In this document: piece by piece, positions 50,558 to 61,145 of the stretch
Position numbering within the stretch: position 1 is the first letter of the stretch
Layout of the letters: each line of letters begins with the position of its first letter
Source: Phaseolus vulgaris
Taxonomy: Eukaryota; Streptophyta; Magnoliopsida; Fabales; Fabaceae
Direction of reading: 5' to 3'
Length of the DNA: 64,000 nt
NCBI RefSeq assembly: GCF_000499845.2
Contig: NW_027174112.1
Coordinates: forward strand, 62,001 to 126,000
Notes under the pieces: generated by a model
Databases searched by the model: none
Seen by the model: only the letters and a program-made list of their open reading frames with translations
What the model was told of the DNA's origin: nothing
Program-made: the position numbers and the translations under genes

Positions 50558-53500
50558 TCAAGATGAATGATCAGGAGCTTTGTAAGTCTCATGAACTGCT
50601 GAAAAATCAAGATCTCCCAACCCCATGCTTCTGGCCTTCTTGAAAGCCTACAAAAGCAGGGTTTTTTAGTACCTTATGAAACTTCCATGATAGTCATTAA
50701 ATTAAACATTAAAGCATAACAGAGAAAATAAAAGGGTTCCATCATTTTTCTGTAAAGAAACAAATGAAGCCAATTCAGTAATTTGAGCACCACTCCTGAT
50801 ATGCAGTGAACTTGCAGTCATGTGAACTAAAGAAGTAGCTAAAGATCCGCAAAATGAAAATATTTGAAAAATAGTTTTACCTCATTTGCTGCAGCTGCTA
50901 TTGGCATTGATACAGCATTTTCATCTCCAAGAGCAAGAGCTAACCTCATGTCCTTCTGCTGGTGCTTCAGCGGAAAAGCTGGGGAGTAACTATTTTGGAG
51001 CATTGTAGGTCCTTTCAATTTAAACATGCCGTTACTTATGGCACCAAGATCCTGCACACAAAAATTTCCCAATTATTGTTTAAAATAGCACTAAAAAATT
51101 TAGCAATAAGAGTCTCAGTGGTTGAAATCAATTACCAGCACATCAAGAAGAGTTGCAGGGTTCAAACCACTTCTTTCAGCTAGTGTGAGTCCCTCAGAGA
51201 AAGCATTCATCATACTGCAACGGGGAATAACTAAGTTACAGAACAAGCAGAAAATATGAACATGCAATCCATTTGGCTTGCAGCCAAAGAAGGAATACTA
51301 ATAATAGTACAATGTGGATGATTATTTCTTTCTAGCATAAAATACTGCAATCACCCTACCCACTCCCAAATTAAAAATGATAGAGGGAGTAAAAGGGGGA
51401 AGAAAATATTACCTGCCCATTACCATGTTAACAACAAGTTTCATTTTTGCACCATTTCCAACCTCACCCAAAAAGAAAGACTTCTTCCCCAGTATGTCAA
51501 ATGCTGGAAGTGCTTCATCATACAATGCCTGCATGTCAAAAGAATCAACAACTTTAATGTACAGAAAGATGAGCTATGCATATTTATGCTCTTTTATTTC
51601 CCTCAATATGGAGCAGCTCATAACAATGAATCTTAATGAGACCACTTGCACACATACTTGAATATGAGGAAATGTGAATATTGTTTTTAGAAAATTCAGA
51701 GTATAATTTATACAGCTTTGAACAATGTTAGAATTATAGACATCACCGCAAATACAAAAAGCTTGACCAATCAATCCGAATCAAAGAATAAATCTAATTA
51801 AACCTGAACAAAAGAAAATAACGCACAAACTGCATATTTTACATGTCACAGCTCCCAACACACACGATATCAACAAAGCCTAACGTCAAAACTACATACC
51901 CAACTTCAACAGACATCTGACAACATAGTAAGTAATGTTTTTTCTCTTTCTCTTTTAGTTTTTGGCTTGGCTCAATGGGAAGTCTGATTTCTAGGTGATT
52001 CACATGTTCTACGAAGGGAGGGCTCATATGATGAAGAAGGTATGAAACATTTAATTTAAAAAAATTCTATCAGGACATTCCCAGCTAGCAAATACATGGA
52101 CTAACCTTCATAATAAATTTATAAAAGGTTAAATATGATGGTTGCTCCTTCATTAAACTTGTATCAATACTATAGAACATACACATTTCTCGAAATAGAC
52201 GACTATTTCCAATGGCCAGCAGAACACTTAAAATACCAGTGGGAGAGAGAAAATGGCCAAAAGATAAAAAGCATACCAGTGTCCTACTAGCATCAAATGG
52301 TGAGACAACTTGTTTTACTTTTTACCCTCCATCTAAATTGCTGCAATAATTGCAAGGGGTTCCAACCCATCAAAGTAATATTCTTATTTTAATCGTACAT
52401 ATGTTACATAAGATGAACATAGGGACTACCTTGTGATCTGGAACAGGAAGTCACCGTCACTGGTTCAAAACCTTGAAACAGTCTCTTTGATGGGGTAAAA
52501 CTGCATTGGTAACCCTTTATATCTTACATAAATTGAGGGCATCGGACACATCTCTCTCTCAACCTAGCTAGCTTCTCCATTTTTCTCTCTTCATAATAAC
52601 TTCATTTTAAGTTAGGCTACTAACCTTCATGAAAAAGGATGTTTTACCCATCTTAAGGTGAAGTATGTATAAATGATAATTCAAGTGTACCAAACATTTT
52701 TCTTTGCTTAGGACATTTTAAATTGACTGCAAGGACTCTGCCATTATATTTTCAAGCTTTCTAGCGGAAAGTTCTGACTTCTGTCAGTTGCTAGTCTAGA
52801 TAACAATAACCAATAGATGTTTCCATAATTTGTAGATATTACCTTTACATTTTTGTCATCTGATGGCATTTTACAACACTAAAGATTGCTTAAATAGCTC
52901 AAACATACATCAATTTATTTTGTTTTGGGAACTCAACAGAATACTTTAGGAGACCACTGATCATTAAAATCCATTAATTAAAAGTTTTTTAGGGCATTAA
53001 CGGGTTGCTGATATATCTTATACATGCTATACTCTGAAAACTTCCAGTCATGCAAACATGTCATATGATGGAGAGAAGAGGCATCTGAATGTTTCAACTC
53101 CTTCGCATAGTTAAAGGCACATCAATAATTTGTTGCATAACATTTAGAAATACCTTGTCCCCAGCAGCAAGTACGACTAGTTGACCATCTTCTGCAGGCT
53201 TCTTGCTACCCGAAACAGGAGCTTCAAGGAAGTCACCACCTTTAGCTTTGATTGCCTGTGGAAATCAGGTCTGTAAATGCCAACTTGCCTATGGATTTCT
53301 TTCCATTCGAAAGGTTGAGTAGGTAAAATGTGTAGTATGAACTAGCAGAGATAGTAAACTACAGTAACCTATAAGCCATGCATATAGCACAAGGATAAAG
53401 AGAACAAGCATAAATCCCCAGTACTGATGATTTCCCAGCTAATTGAACTTCCTTTATACAGGAAATTTTAATGGCCAAATACCAAATAATGACTATAATC

Positions 53501-55019
53501 ACAAACTTATAATTAGATAAAAAAATTGCGATGCATGATACTAAAAAAGATGTCCCCACAAAGTAAATTGCAAACTACATTACATTATTCTTATTTCAAG
53601 CCAGGGGAAAAGAGAGAAGAGGGAGGATTAGAGCAATGTTTGTCATCTATAAAAATATTAATAAAATGGGGGGCTCGAGGATTAAATAGAATACAGAACA
53701 AAAATTATATCAATTTTCACATAAAATACCCCAAGCAATATGAAAAATGAAGTCATGCAACATTACTAGTTGCAACCTCTCTTCAATTTACAAGTTTCTC
53801 TTTAGCAACAAGAGTCTATACCAAAATTTTGGAAAAGTAGACAGACTACATTTTACACAAATCACAAGCAAAATATATATCAAACAGAGAAAAGAAAATG
53901 TGATGAATTTCAAATGAAGGGAAAATAAATCTTAACATCAGCTGGGGTATACCAACCTCAGATATCTTGGAGGATGTATCAGCATCAACTGTTGACATAT
54001 CAATGTAACCTTTTCCATTAATATGATCAAGAACACCATCTTTATCAAACACAACCTAGAAAGTCACCACAGACAGAATTCAAATAAGAGCTAAAAAATA
54101 AGTTACTAGTCAAAATAATATTCACCACAACTGACCGATAAAGCAGCCGAAGGATCAGATAACATTGCAATTGTGTACTTGCATTTCTTGACAACAGTTG
54201 CTGGCGACTGTCCAATTGAAGCACCAAATTGCACAAGTTCTTCACACTACAATTAGAAGTTGCAGCAAACATGAATTAGCAAAAGTATCCGAGTTAAGGG
54301 CGCTAGGCTAGTGGCAGAGTGTTCAAATTAAAAGTTGCTATGTCAACACATCCATAATAAATAAACACTGTAATTTGCTGACTGAAAAGTATATATAAAC
54401 TGAAACTCATGTTTGAGGGTAAAGTAAGTAATCCCAGTCATTGGCAAAAGAATTAAACATTGATATTACACAAATATTCATAATAAATAATGGATGCGCT
54501 GCAATATCAACAATTGATTTTCTCATCAACAGATGAGATTACTTACTTAACCCTTATTAGAGAGCCAAATTCATCTCATAAAGTGTTGAACAGAATATAC
54601 AATTTTCTCAAGCCCTTATCTGACATCATCTATAAGAAAACAAATAAATTTGCTAAGCTGTATTCCAAAATGCCAGGAGCGATACCTCAGCACACAACTT
54701 TCTGTGTAACTTGAAGAATGGTATTGACACATGAGAAGAAACTATTCTACGGAACCCCAAATTAAAATTTCACAAAAAAAAAATGCACAGAATTATACCA
54801 ACCATAATAATCAATCAGTATTATGGAAAGAAATCATCATAAGGACACACACAGAAACATAATAACAAAAAAGAAACTGAAACTTGAAAAATAGTAGAAT
54901 GTGTGAATGGAGACCTTGGAGAGGGTTCTGTTCCAAACAGTGACTTTGAAGCCATGGCGTAGCAGGTTGGTTGCCATAGCCTTGCCCATTATCCCCAAAC
55001 CTAAGAATCCAACCTCCAT
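50558..55019 (-). CDS. GLYR1: Glyoxylate/succinic semialdehyde reductase 1, complete (290 aa)
   Basis: Eight exons with GT-AG borders: 55019-54915, 54246-54136, 54055-53957, 53255-53154, 51528-51413, 51214-51136, 51051-50881 and 50647-50558 (stop TGA). They join to 873 bases. The enzyme uses NADPH to reduce glyoxylate to glycolate and succinic semialdehyde to 4-hydroxybutyrate; in Arabidopsis GLYR1 is cytosolic and 289 residues long. Residues 1-12 ([12 protein letters not shown]) are the nucleotide-binding loop. [15 protein letters not shown] (about 117-131) is the substrate-binding signature of the beta-hydroxyacid dehydrogenase family. [11 protein letters not shown] (163-173) carries the catalytic lysine at 169. 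The C-terminus ends HSS, not a peroxisomal signal. An in-frame ATG 10 codons upstream (55049-55047) exists, but MEVGFLG is the family start. Intron 4 is the longest (about 1.6 kb). This is the only intact copy in the window. Confidence 0.95.
52430..52510 (+). repeat. Au-type SINE-like remnant in intron 4 of copy C
   Basis: Counterpart of the remnant in copy B, with GGTTCAAAACC and GAAACAGTCTCTTTGATGGG. It lies antisense to the gene. Confidence 0.5.
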
Positions 55020-56480
55020 CTCTCTTTTCTGATTTCTCACTCTCACCACTCTCTTCTTTCTCCCAACTTCTCAGGAAAGGTGCCTCCTTTAGCATAACAA
55101 TTATCGCTTTCATTTATAAACAACACATTTTTGTAGTCACCACTGGTTCTTTGGTAAGAAAATGGCAAAAATAATCTCATGCTATTACTATTCATTTGTA
55201 AATATTTAAAATCTTCTAATTTATAAATCCTGGAAATTTTGAGAATGAAGAACTAGTATAATTTTTTATATATATTATTAACCAGTTTAAAAGGTTGTTT
55301 TTTTTAAGTAATGACTATACAATTAATATATTTTTGTCGAAAAACTTGATAATTTATAATTAAATAATAATGTAAAATATGGTAATAGTGTATTTTAATT
55401 AAATTCAATAAGTTTATTCATGCGTGTAATAACAATCTTAAAAATAAATTAGGAGATTTGTACTGAAGAATTGAACTAAGGGACTAAAATTCCTAAGTTA
55501 AGATTTCTGTTAATATTTATTTATTTATTATTGTTTAGTTAGGGTTTGTGGTTGAGCCAAATCCGACAACAGGTGAATTGTGATTGGTGGGAATGAAAAG
55601 TATGAAAGGAAGGGTTCCACGTCACTTCCTCGTTTTGCTTCTGTTCTTCCTCCAATTTGGGGAAACTTGTCTATTACTAAATAAGAATATTCAAAGTTCA
55701 CCAAAAATGGTAATTATTTTTAAAAAAGGAAAAATAGTTGGGTAATTTTGGATTGGTTTTTTCAACCAAACTACACTACAAAATTAATTAGGCCTTTTTC
55801 TAAATTTGTCACAACTGTGGTGGACCAAGGGGACAACCCATTGTAAATAAAAAGTTTAAGTAAGTTTTTTTTATAGTTTACAAAGATGAAAAATTGAGAA
55901 AAGTTTGAAATCAGAGATAAAAAATCATATTTAAATCATTATTTATTAAGACTTTAATATTATTTTTAATTATTAATAAAATGGTATAAATAAATTATAA
56001 TTTTGATCCTACTACAAATAATATCAGTGGAAAAAGGAAATTAGTCATTATAACGTATAATTACCAATTTTACATTCATCACAACTTTTCATTATCTATT
56101 TTTTATTACAATTATTTAATAACTAAATAATAATAAAATACTGAATTAAGTTATTTAATTAAAATACAAAATTAAACAGCGACTAAAAAATATTAATAAA
56201 AGTAATTGTAATATAGGTGTATCCTTCTTTAGTGAGTAATTAGGAGGGATATATAAAAAATAATAAATTAAAAAACATTAAGAAATATGTACAAATATCT
56301 TATTTAATTTGACAAAACTTTAAAATATATTGAATAAAATATTGTAATTTATTTATTAAAAATATAATAAAATATTAAAAAGGAGTAAATTGAAGGAATA
56401 GAAAAACATATTTTTATCTTAAACATATTTAAAAGCAAAAATATACAATAAAATGATATTGTATAAAATATAAAAAGGCT
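55020..56480. other. Upstream region of GLYR1 copy C
   Basis: Bases 55020-55790 match the upstream regions of copies A and (in part) B and should contain the promoter and 5' leader. No TATA box could be fixed with confidence. Further out the sequence is AT-rich; bases about 55960-56060 belong to the 1190-1830 repeat type. Confidence 0.55.
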
Positions 56481-56500
56481 GTGAGGGCATCAAGATCGGT

Positions 56501-56512
56501 GCTCTGATACCA
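56501..56512 (-). mobile_element. Copia-type primer-binding site remnant, minus strand
   Basis: On the minus strand TGGTATCAGAGC, followed by ACCGATCTTGATGCCC, the usual junction between an LTR and the gag leader in plant retrotransposons. The flanking LTR would lie to the right (about 56514-56720), but its far end was not found. It marks a truncated element in minus orientation. Confidence 0.5.
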
Positions 56513-56779
56513 TATAAGAAAATGATAAAAAAAATGGTAAGAAGAGGAGATTATTATTGTCTTAATGTATATGTTACATCTGTAGGGAGTTTCTCTCCCC
56601 CAAATTACCATCTAATCATGTAGGATACTAATCATAAGATTCTATCATTATTAAATTAATTACATATAATTGGGTACAATATCGTACAATATTGCATACA
56701 ATAATTACATATAATTTGATAATTATTATTTTCTTAATATAAAATCAAATATTTTATAAATATAATTTATTAATAAAAA

Positions 56780-58030
56780 TAACAATAAAATTGTGTTGTA
56801 ATAACATCTATTAACAAATATACTTCTTAGCTAGTTTTTTTCAGTTAGTTTGTTAGTTATGCACTTGGTGAAGACATTCTTTACTATTGATATAAAGATT
56901 ATTGTAATTGATAACAAATGAATATAGAGAATGCATTCTTCCTCATGTTTATTATTTTTTCTCAAATTCTCTAAAGAATGCACAAGGTATCATTGTGCTA
57001 TTTTTTTGCAATAGTTAGCTTCCTTTCTTCATCTTCTTCTCTATTTCTTTCATGGCGGCTCCTTTGTTTATGGTTCTTAATATGTCAAATATTTACTTCG
57101 TCAACGTCTATGATAACCATGAAATTCCTTTTGTTTTAATCAAATTGGATGGTTTCAATTATCATTATATTAGTCTCGTGATGTTTCCTCAACTCTTCGC
57201 TCGAGGAGCAAGATTCACTTCATCAATGACACTCTTCTTCGTCCCCCCTCATGGTTTTGTAATGTTTGGCCATTGGATCGTTGTAATTTTATTGTCCTGT
57301 CGTGGTTTGTTCACTCTTTTGTTGTTAATATTGCTTCAAGGGTTTGTTGGATGGACACCATAGTTGAGATGTATAACACTTTGCAAATGTTACTACCGGG
57401 GAGATGTCTTTCGCATCTTTGATATCTAAGAAGAGATATATGCTCTTCACCAAGGTTCTTTCAATATCGCCACTTATTTACTCGATTGCAAAATCTTTGG
57501 GAAGATTTAGATCAATTTCTCCCTCTGCCTTCATGTTCTTGTGAGATCAAGTATTCTTGCAATCTTATTCCTACTATACCTTCATATCGTGATGGTGATT
57601 GCATCCTTTGTTTTCTCAAAGGACTTAATGAACAATACCTTCTTATTCGTTCTCAAATCACGATGATGCAATCGTTACCAGATCTTAATCATGTTTTCTC
57701 GTTTCTAATATACAAAGAGCGTCATTTTGGTGTACTTGTTGATGATCCTCGTACTTTGGTTTACTTTCCTTCCTCAACACGAGGACGTGGTGGTTCTGGT
57801 GTTCGATCTCAGCCTTCCTCAACTTCTGATAGGGGTCGTGGTCATGTCTGAAGTTCTAAAGTGTGTGTTCATTGTGATCCTTGTCACACTACTAAAACTT
57901 GCTATGAGAAACATGAATGTTCTCCCTATATGCAGATTTCACATTCTGTTTGTAATGTTCAATCACTCAAAGATATTGATGAAGGTGATGATACTACTTC
58001 TGTTCTTTTTTAGGCAGGAGTTTCTTCTAC
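56780..58030 (+). pseudogene. Copia gag remnant, plus strand
   Basis: Bases about 56860-56985 look like an LTR end, followed by a degenerate primer site (AAGGTATCATTGTGC at 56985). From 57052 the reading MAAPLFMVLN … FVLIKLDGFNYH leads, with frame changes, to TRLQNLWEDLDQF, SCSCEIKYSC and CFLKGLNEQYLLIRSQI, a well-known plant copia gag pattern. The zinc-knuckle region (CVHCDPCHTTKTC, about 57863-57902) has lost residues. No pol follows. Confidence 0.75.
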
Positions 58031-58479
58031 TCCAACTATAACTCTAACTTTATAGCAACATCAGGTCTTAATAGCTCTTTTGCAACAATCAAATATGGTT
58101 TGCAACAATCAAATTTGGATGGTACCATGATTAATCACATTCCCATCTTTTGTGAACAAACCTTCAAGTATTGTTTGCACCTCGTCCAATTCTTTTTTTC
58201 CAAAGATGCTTGAATCATTGGCACAAGAGTTTCTACACCTTCTATTCCACAAAGAAAATCTTAAAGAACCACAAAGCCTTCAGATTACTTAAAAGACTAT
58301 GCATTATCTAATGCTTCAAAAATATGAGAAGTATTCATTCTTTCCACAAATATGTTACACCTCGAGTCAAGGAACCACATATCTTCTTTATTGGACTTAT
58401 TCATATCCATGTAAATCGTTAACAACATCTCTTTTTAAGTTTCTGCATAGTTGGTCTCATTCTCCTTGCTTGGACATTC

Positions 58480-59316
58480 CCATTGAAAATGTCCTAACTT
58501 GTGACAATTATAGCACTCTATTGTGGTATTGTCGAAGCTTTGTCTGTCTCATCCTCGTCCTCTTCCTCTAAGACTGCCACAACCTTGACCCTTTCTTCCA
58601 GATTGTTCTCCAGAAGTAATTTTCAAGGCGTATTCTTCTTCAACATGAGAGCTCATGCATTGTTCATGCACAAGTAAGTTGATTGGCAACTCATCAACAG
58701 TTAAGGTATTTGTATCTTTACACTCCTTAATGGAACACACAACATAATCAAACTTGGGAGTCAAGGATCTCAAAATCTTTTCAACTACAACAACATATCC
58801 CTTGTTCTCACAATTTATTTTCATCTTGTTGACTATGGTAAGGGTCTGCGTAAAATACTTATTCATAGATTCTCCTACATTCATGTGAAGAATTTCAAAC
58901 TCCTTCCGAAGAGCTTGCAAGTGCACACTCTTTACTTGAGTCAAACCTTGATATTTTTGCTTCAATATCGAATGATTATCTTCAATATCAAAACTTGAGT
59001 CAAAGAATCCCATATATTCTTCGATATATCATTGTTAATGATTATCTCCAAAATCGAATGATCTAATGCTTAAATTAGATAGTTCTTTGCTTTCAAGTCT
59101 TTCAACTTTTGATCTTCAATGTTCTTCTTCTCGACTTATGTGAGAACAACGCCTTTTGTTGCTGCAATAATCCCATTCTCCACCAAATGCTAGTATTCTT
59201 TTGAACGTAAAAAAGTTTTCTATAAACATAACCCAATGATCATAGTGTCCATCAAATTTCAGAATTGTTGATTGTACATATAAACATTTTGTCATCATGT
59301 TTTGATGACTACACAC
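58480..59316 (-). pseudogene. Copia gag remnant, minus strand
   Basis: Read right to left: ILKFDGHYDHWVMFIENFF (about 59270-59215) is the DUF4219-type gag start. The UBN2-like body follows (YQGLTQVKSVHLQALRKEFE … VVEKILRSLTPKFDYVVCSI, 58990-58720), then a Gly/Arg-rich segment, a TGA at 58551-58549, and a zinc knuckle CYNCHKLGHFQWEC (about 58528-58487). It faces the plus-strand gag remnant; no LTRs or pol were found. Confidence 0.8.
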
Positions 59317-60786
59317 GTAGAAGACTTTGACTTCTAGTTTAAATCAGACATCATGATGGAGCTTTAATTAGAAACAGAATAATTTATAAAAAAATTAGGA
59401 AATTGAGAGAAATCTTACTGTTTGTTGAAGAATAAATTAGCTACAGAATAAACTGAAAACCATAAATGACAATCTAACAAATCCAAACCAGCAGTCACAC
59501 TTTAATGTAATATAATCCCCACTAGTTTTCAAATCATCCCTTGACGGCACACTTTAATATCAAATATAGTCCCCACTAGTTTTGAATGTATAAAGATGAT
59601 GAAGTGCCTATGCTCTTTGAGAAATCTTCAACTTCCATCACCCAAAAATGAAATTTGGACTATCACATAAATCATATTGAGAAAAAAAGTTAGTTTATAA
59701 TTTTAAAAAATTTAGTTACTTAAAACCAATATCTAAATTTAGATAATAGTGACTAAAAACTTAATGAAAAACTAAAAAATAATTTTTAATTATATCGTAA
59801 TAAAAACTAGAAATATTGTGTCTAATAAATAAATATTTTTATAATTACTAGTTATTAGAAATACCATATCTAATTATATTAAATTTTTATTAATAATAAA
59901 AATACTTAAATATCAATAATTTTTAATTTATAAAATAATATCTAATATAGTTAATATAATAAGTAAATATTTTTTATTGTAAATTATTTTCTTATAGTGT
60001 GAATAGTAATTTTTGTTTTTATTTTATTTTTTTGTTTTGAATATGTAGCTTTCAGTTTAGATTTCATTTTGCACACGTACATGAAAGTGGAAGAGGTTTG
60101 AACTTTTCCTTTGGACTAAAAAATGGTATTGATGTTGGATATAATTGATTTGCTGGTAGATAGGTAGGTGCTGGTTTGTGCTTATAGGAGCAGTTTTGGA
60201 CTACTGTAGGGTTTTTTAGTCGGTTGTTTTTTGGTTTTTCATTGAGAAATCCCTATCGTTATTGTTTCTGAAGAGAAATCCCTATTTATTCATTGTTGGA
60301 GATTCTAAATTGAGTAGAGAAAATTACAATTCATTAGGGTGTAAAACATCATGAACCGATTTTATAGATTAAGTTAAATTTAAATATTGATGGAGTTGAT
60401 GGAGAAGGTTATTGTTTATGAAAAGTTATTATTTGTTGATTTGGGTTGAGACATCTTTAATGACTTAATTATTTTTATTTTTTTATAAGAAAAAAAATTA
60501 TTAATTGATTAACTAAAATATAAATATTTATTAAAGTTTTTTTTTTATCAATAATTTTTATATTTATATGCATAGACATGCATATTAATTAGAAGGATAA
60601 ATATTTGTCATTAATTGGTTTGATTTAAAATTATATAATAACAATTTTTCATATTATTTTGAATTATTTTTATCAACCCAAATTTATATAATTAATATAT
60701 TGTATTTTCTTAAAAGAAATTATGGGTAAAAACTTGCACATATCCTTAACCAGGGTCTTAACCAGGTAACCAGGGTCTTAGCTAGC
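59317..60786. other. AT-rich intergenic before peptide gene 4
   Basis: No gene recognised. Bases about 59690-60000 carry TTAGTTACTTAAAACCAATA-like motifs and end TTTTCTTATAGTG, weakly like a decayed CACTA-type end. Confidence 0.45.
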
Positions 60787-60795
60787 TAATAAATA
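60787..60795 (+). promoter_or_regulatory. Possible TATA box of basic peptide gene 4
   Basis: TAATAAATA, about 45-53 bases before the ATG, at the same distance as the TATA boxes of copies 1 and 3. Confidence 0.4.
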
Positions 60796-60839
60796 GGAGG
60801 TCATGGTGGCAATACATGCAACTCCTTTCTGTGGCAGAC

Positions 60840-61145
60840 ATGGCAGGTGGTGATAATGGACGGAGGCATGTTTCCGGCGATGAGACCAAGAATAAGGTCA
60901 CTTCTAACGTTTATTTTCTTACTTCTAATACTGTCTCGTTAACCTCTGCTGCTACTTCATGGACAGTACTCATATCCATCTGTTCAAAGTGATGAGTTGA
61001 TTTTGCTATGTAGACAGGAAAAAGTAGAAGGGGCAGACGCAAGAAATGGGTGGTGAAGAACATGCTTGCGTGGGCTTGGAGGAAGATAACACTGAAGAAC
61101 ATGAAGAAGGATGCAGATGCAGCTGCAGCTTCTGCTACTAAGTAA
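60840..61145 (+). CDS. Small basic peptide gene, copy 4 (2 exons, 62 aa), most diverged
   Basis: Exon 1 is 60840-60896 (MAGGDNGRRHVSGDETKNK, donor AAG|GTCACT). The intron is only 117 bases and ends in a good acceptor, GCTATGTAG. Exon 2 is 61014-61145, starting TGKSRRGRRKKWVVKNMLAW, then AWRKITLKNMKKD, then an Ala-rich tail, stop TAA. It keeps the residues shared by all copies (GRR, VSGDE, GK, RR, KW.VK, AW.W) while differing from them elsewhere, including the tail. No GLYR1 sequence lies next to it within the window. Function unknown. Because it is the most distant member yet fully open, it is the copy most likely to be the functional ancestor. Confidence 0.6.

Noticed and set aside
55047..55049. 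Alternative in-frame start of GLYR1 copy C, 10 codons upstream
   Set aside because: The family begins directly with MEVGFLG, and the extra residues (MVRVRNQKRE) are neither a clear targeting peptide nor needed for the fold. It remains a possible minor start.
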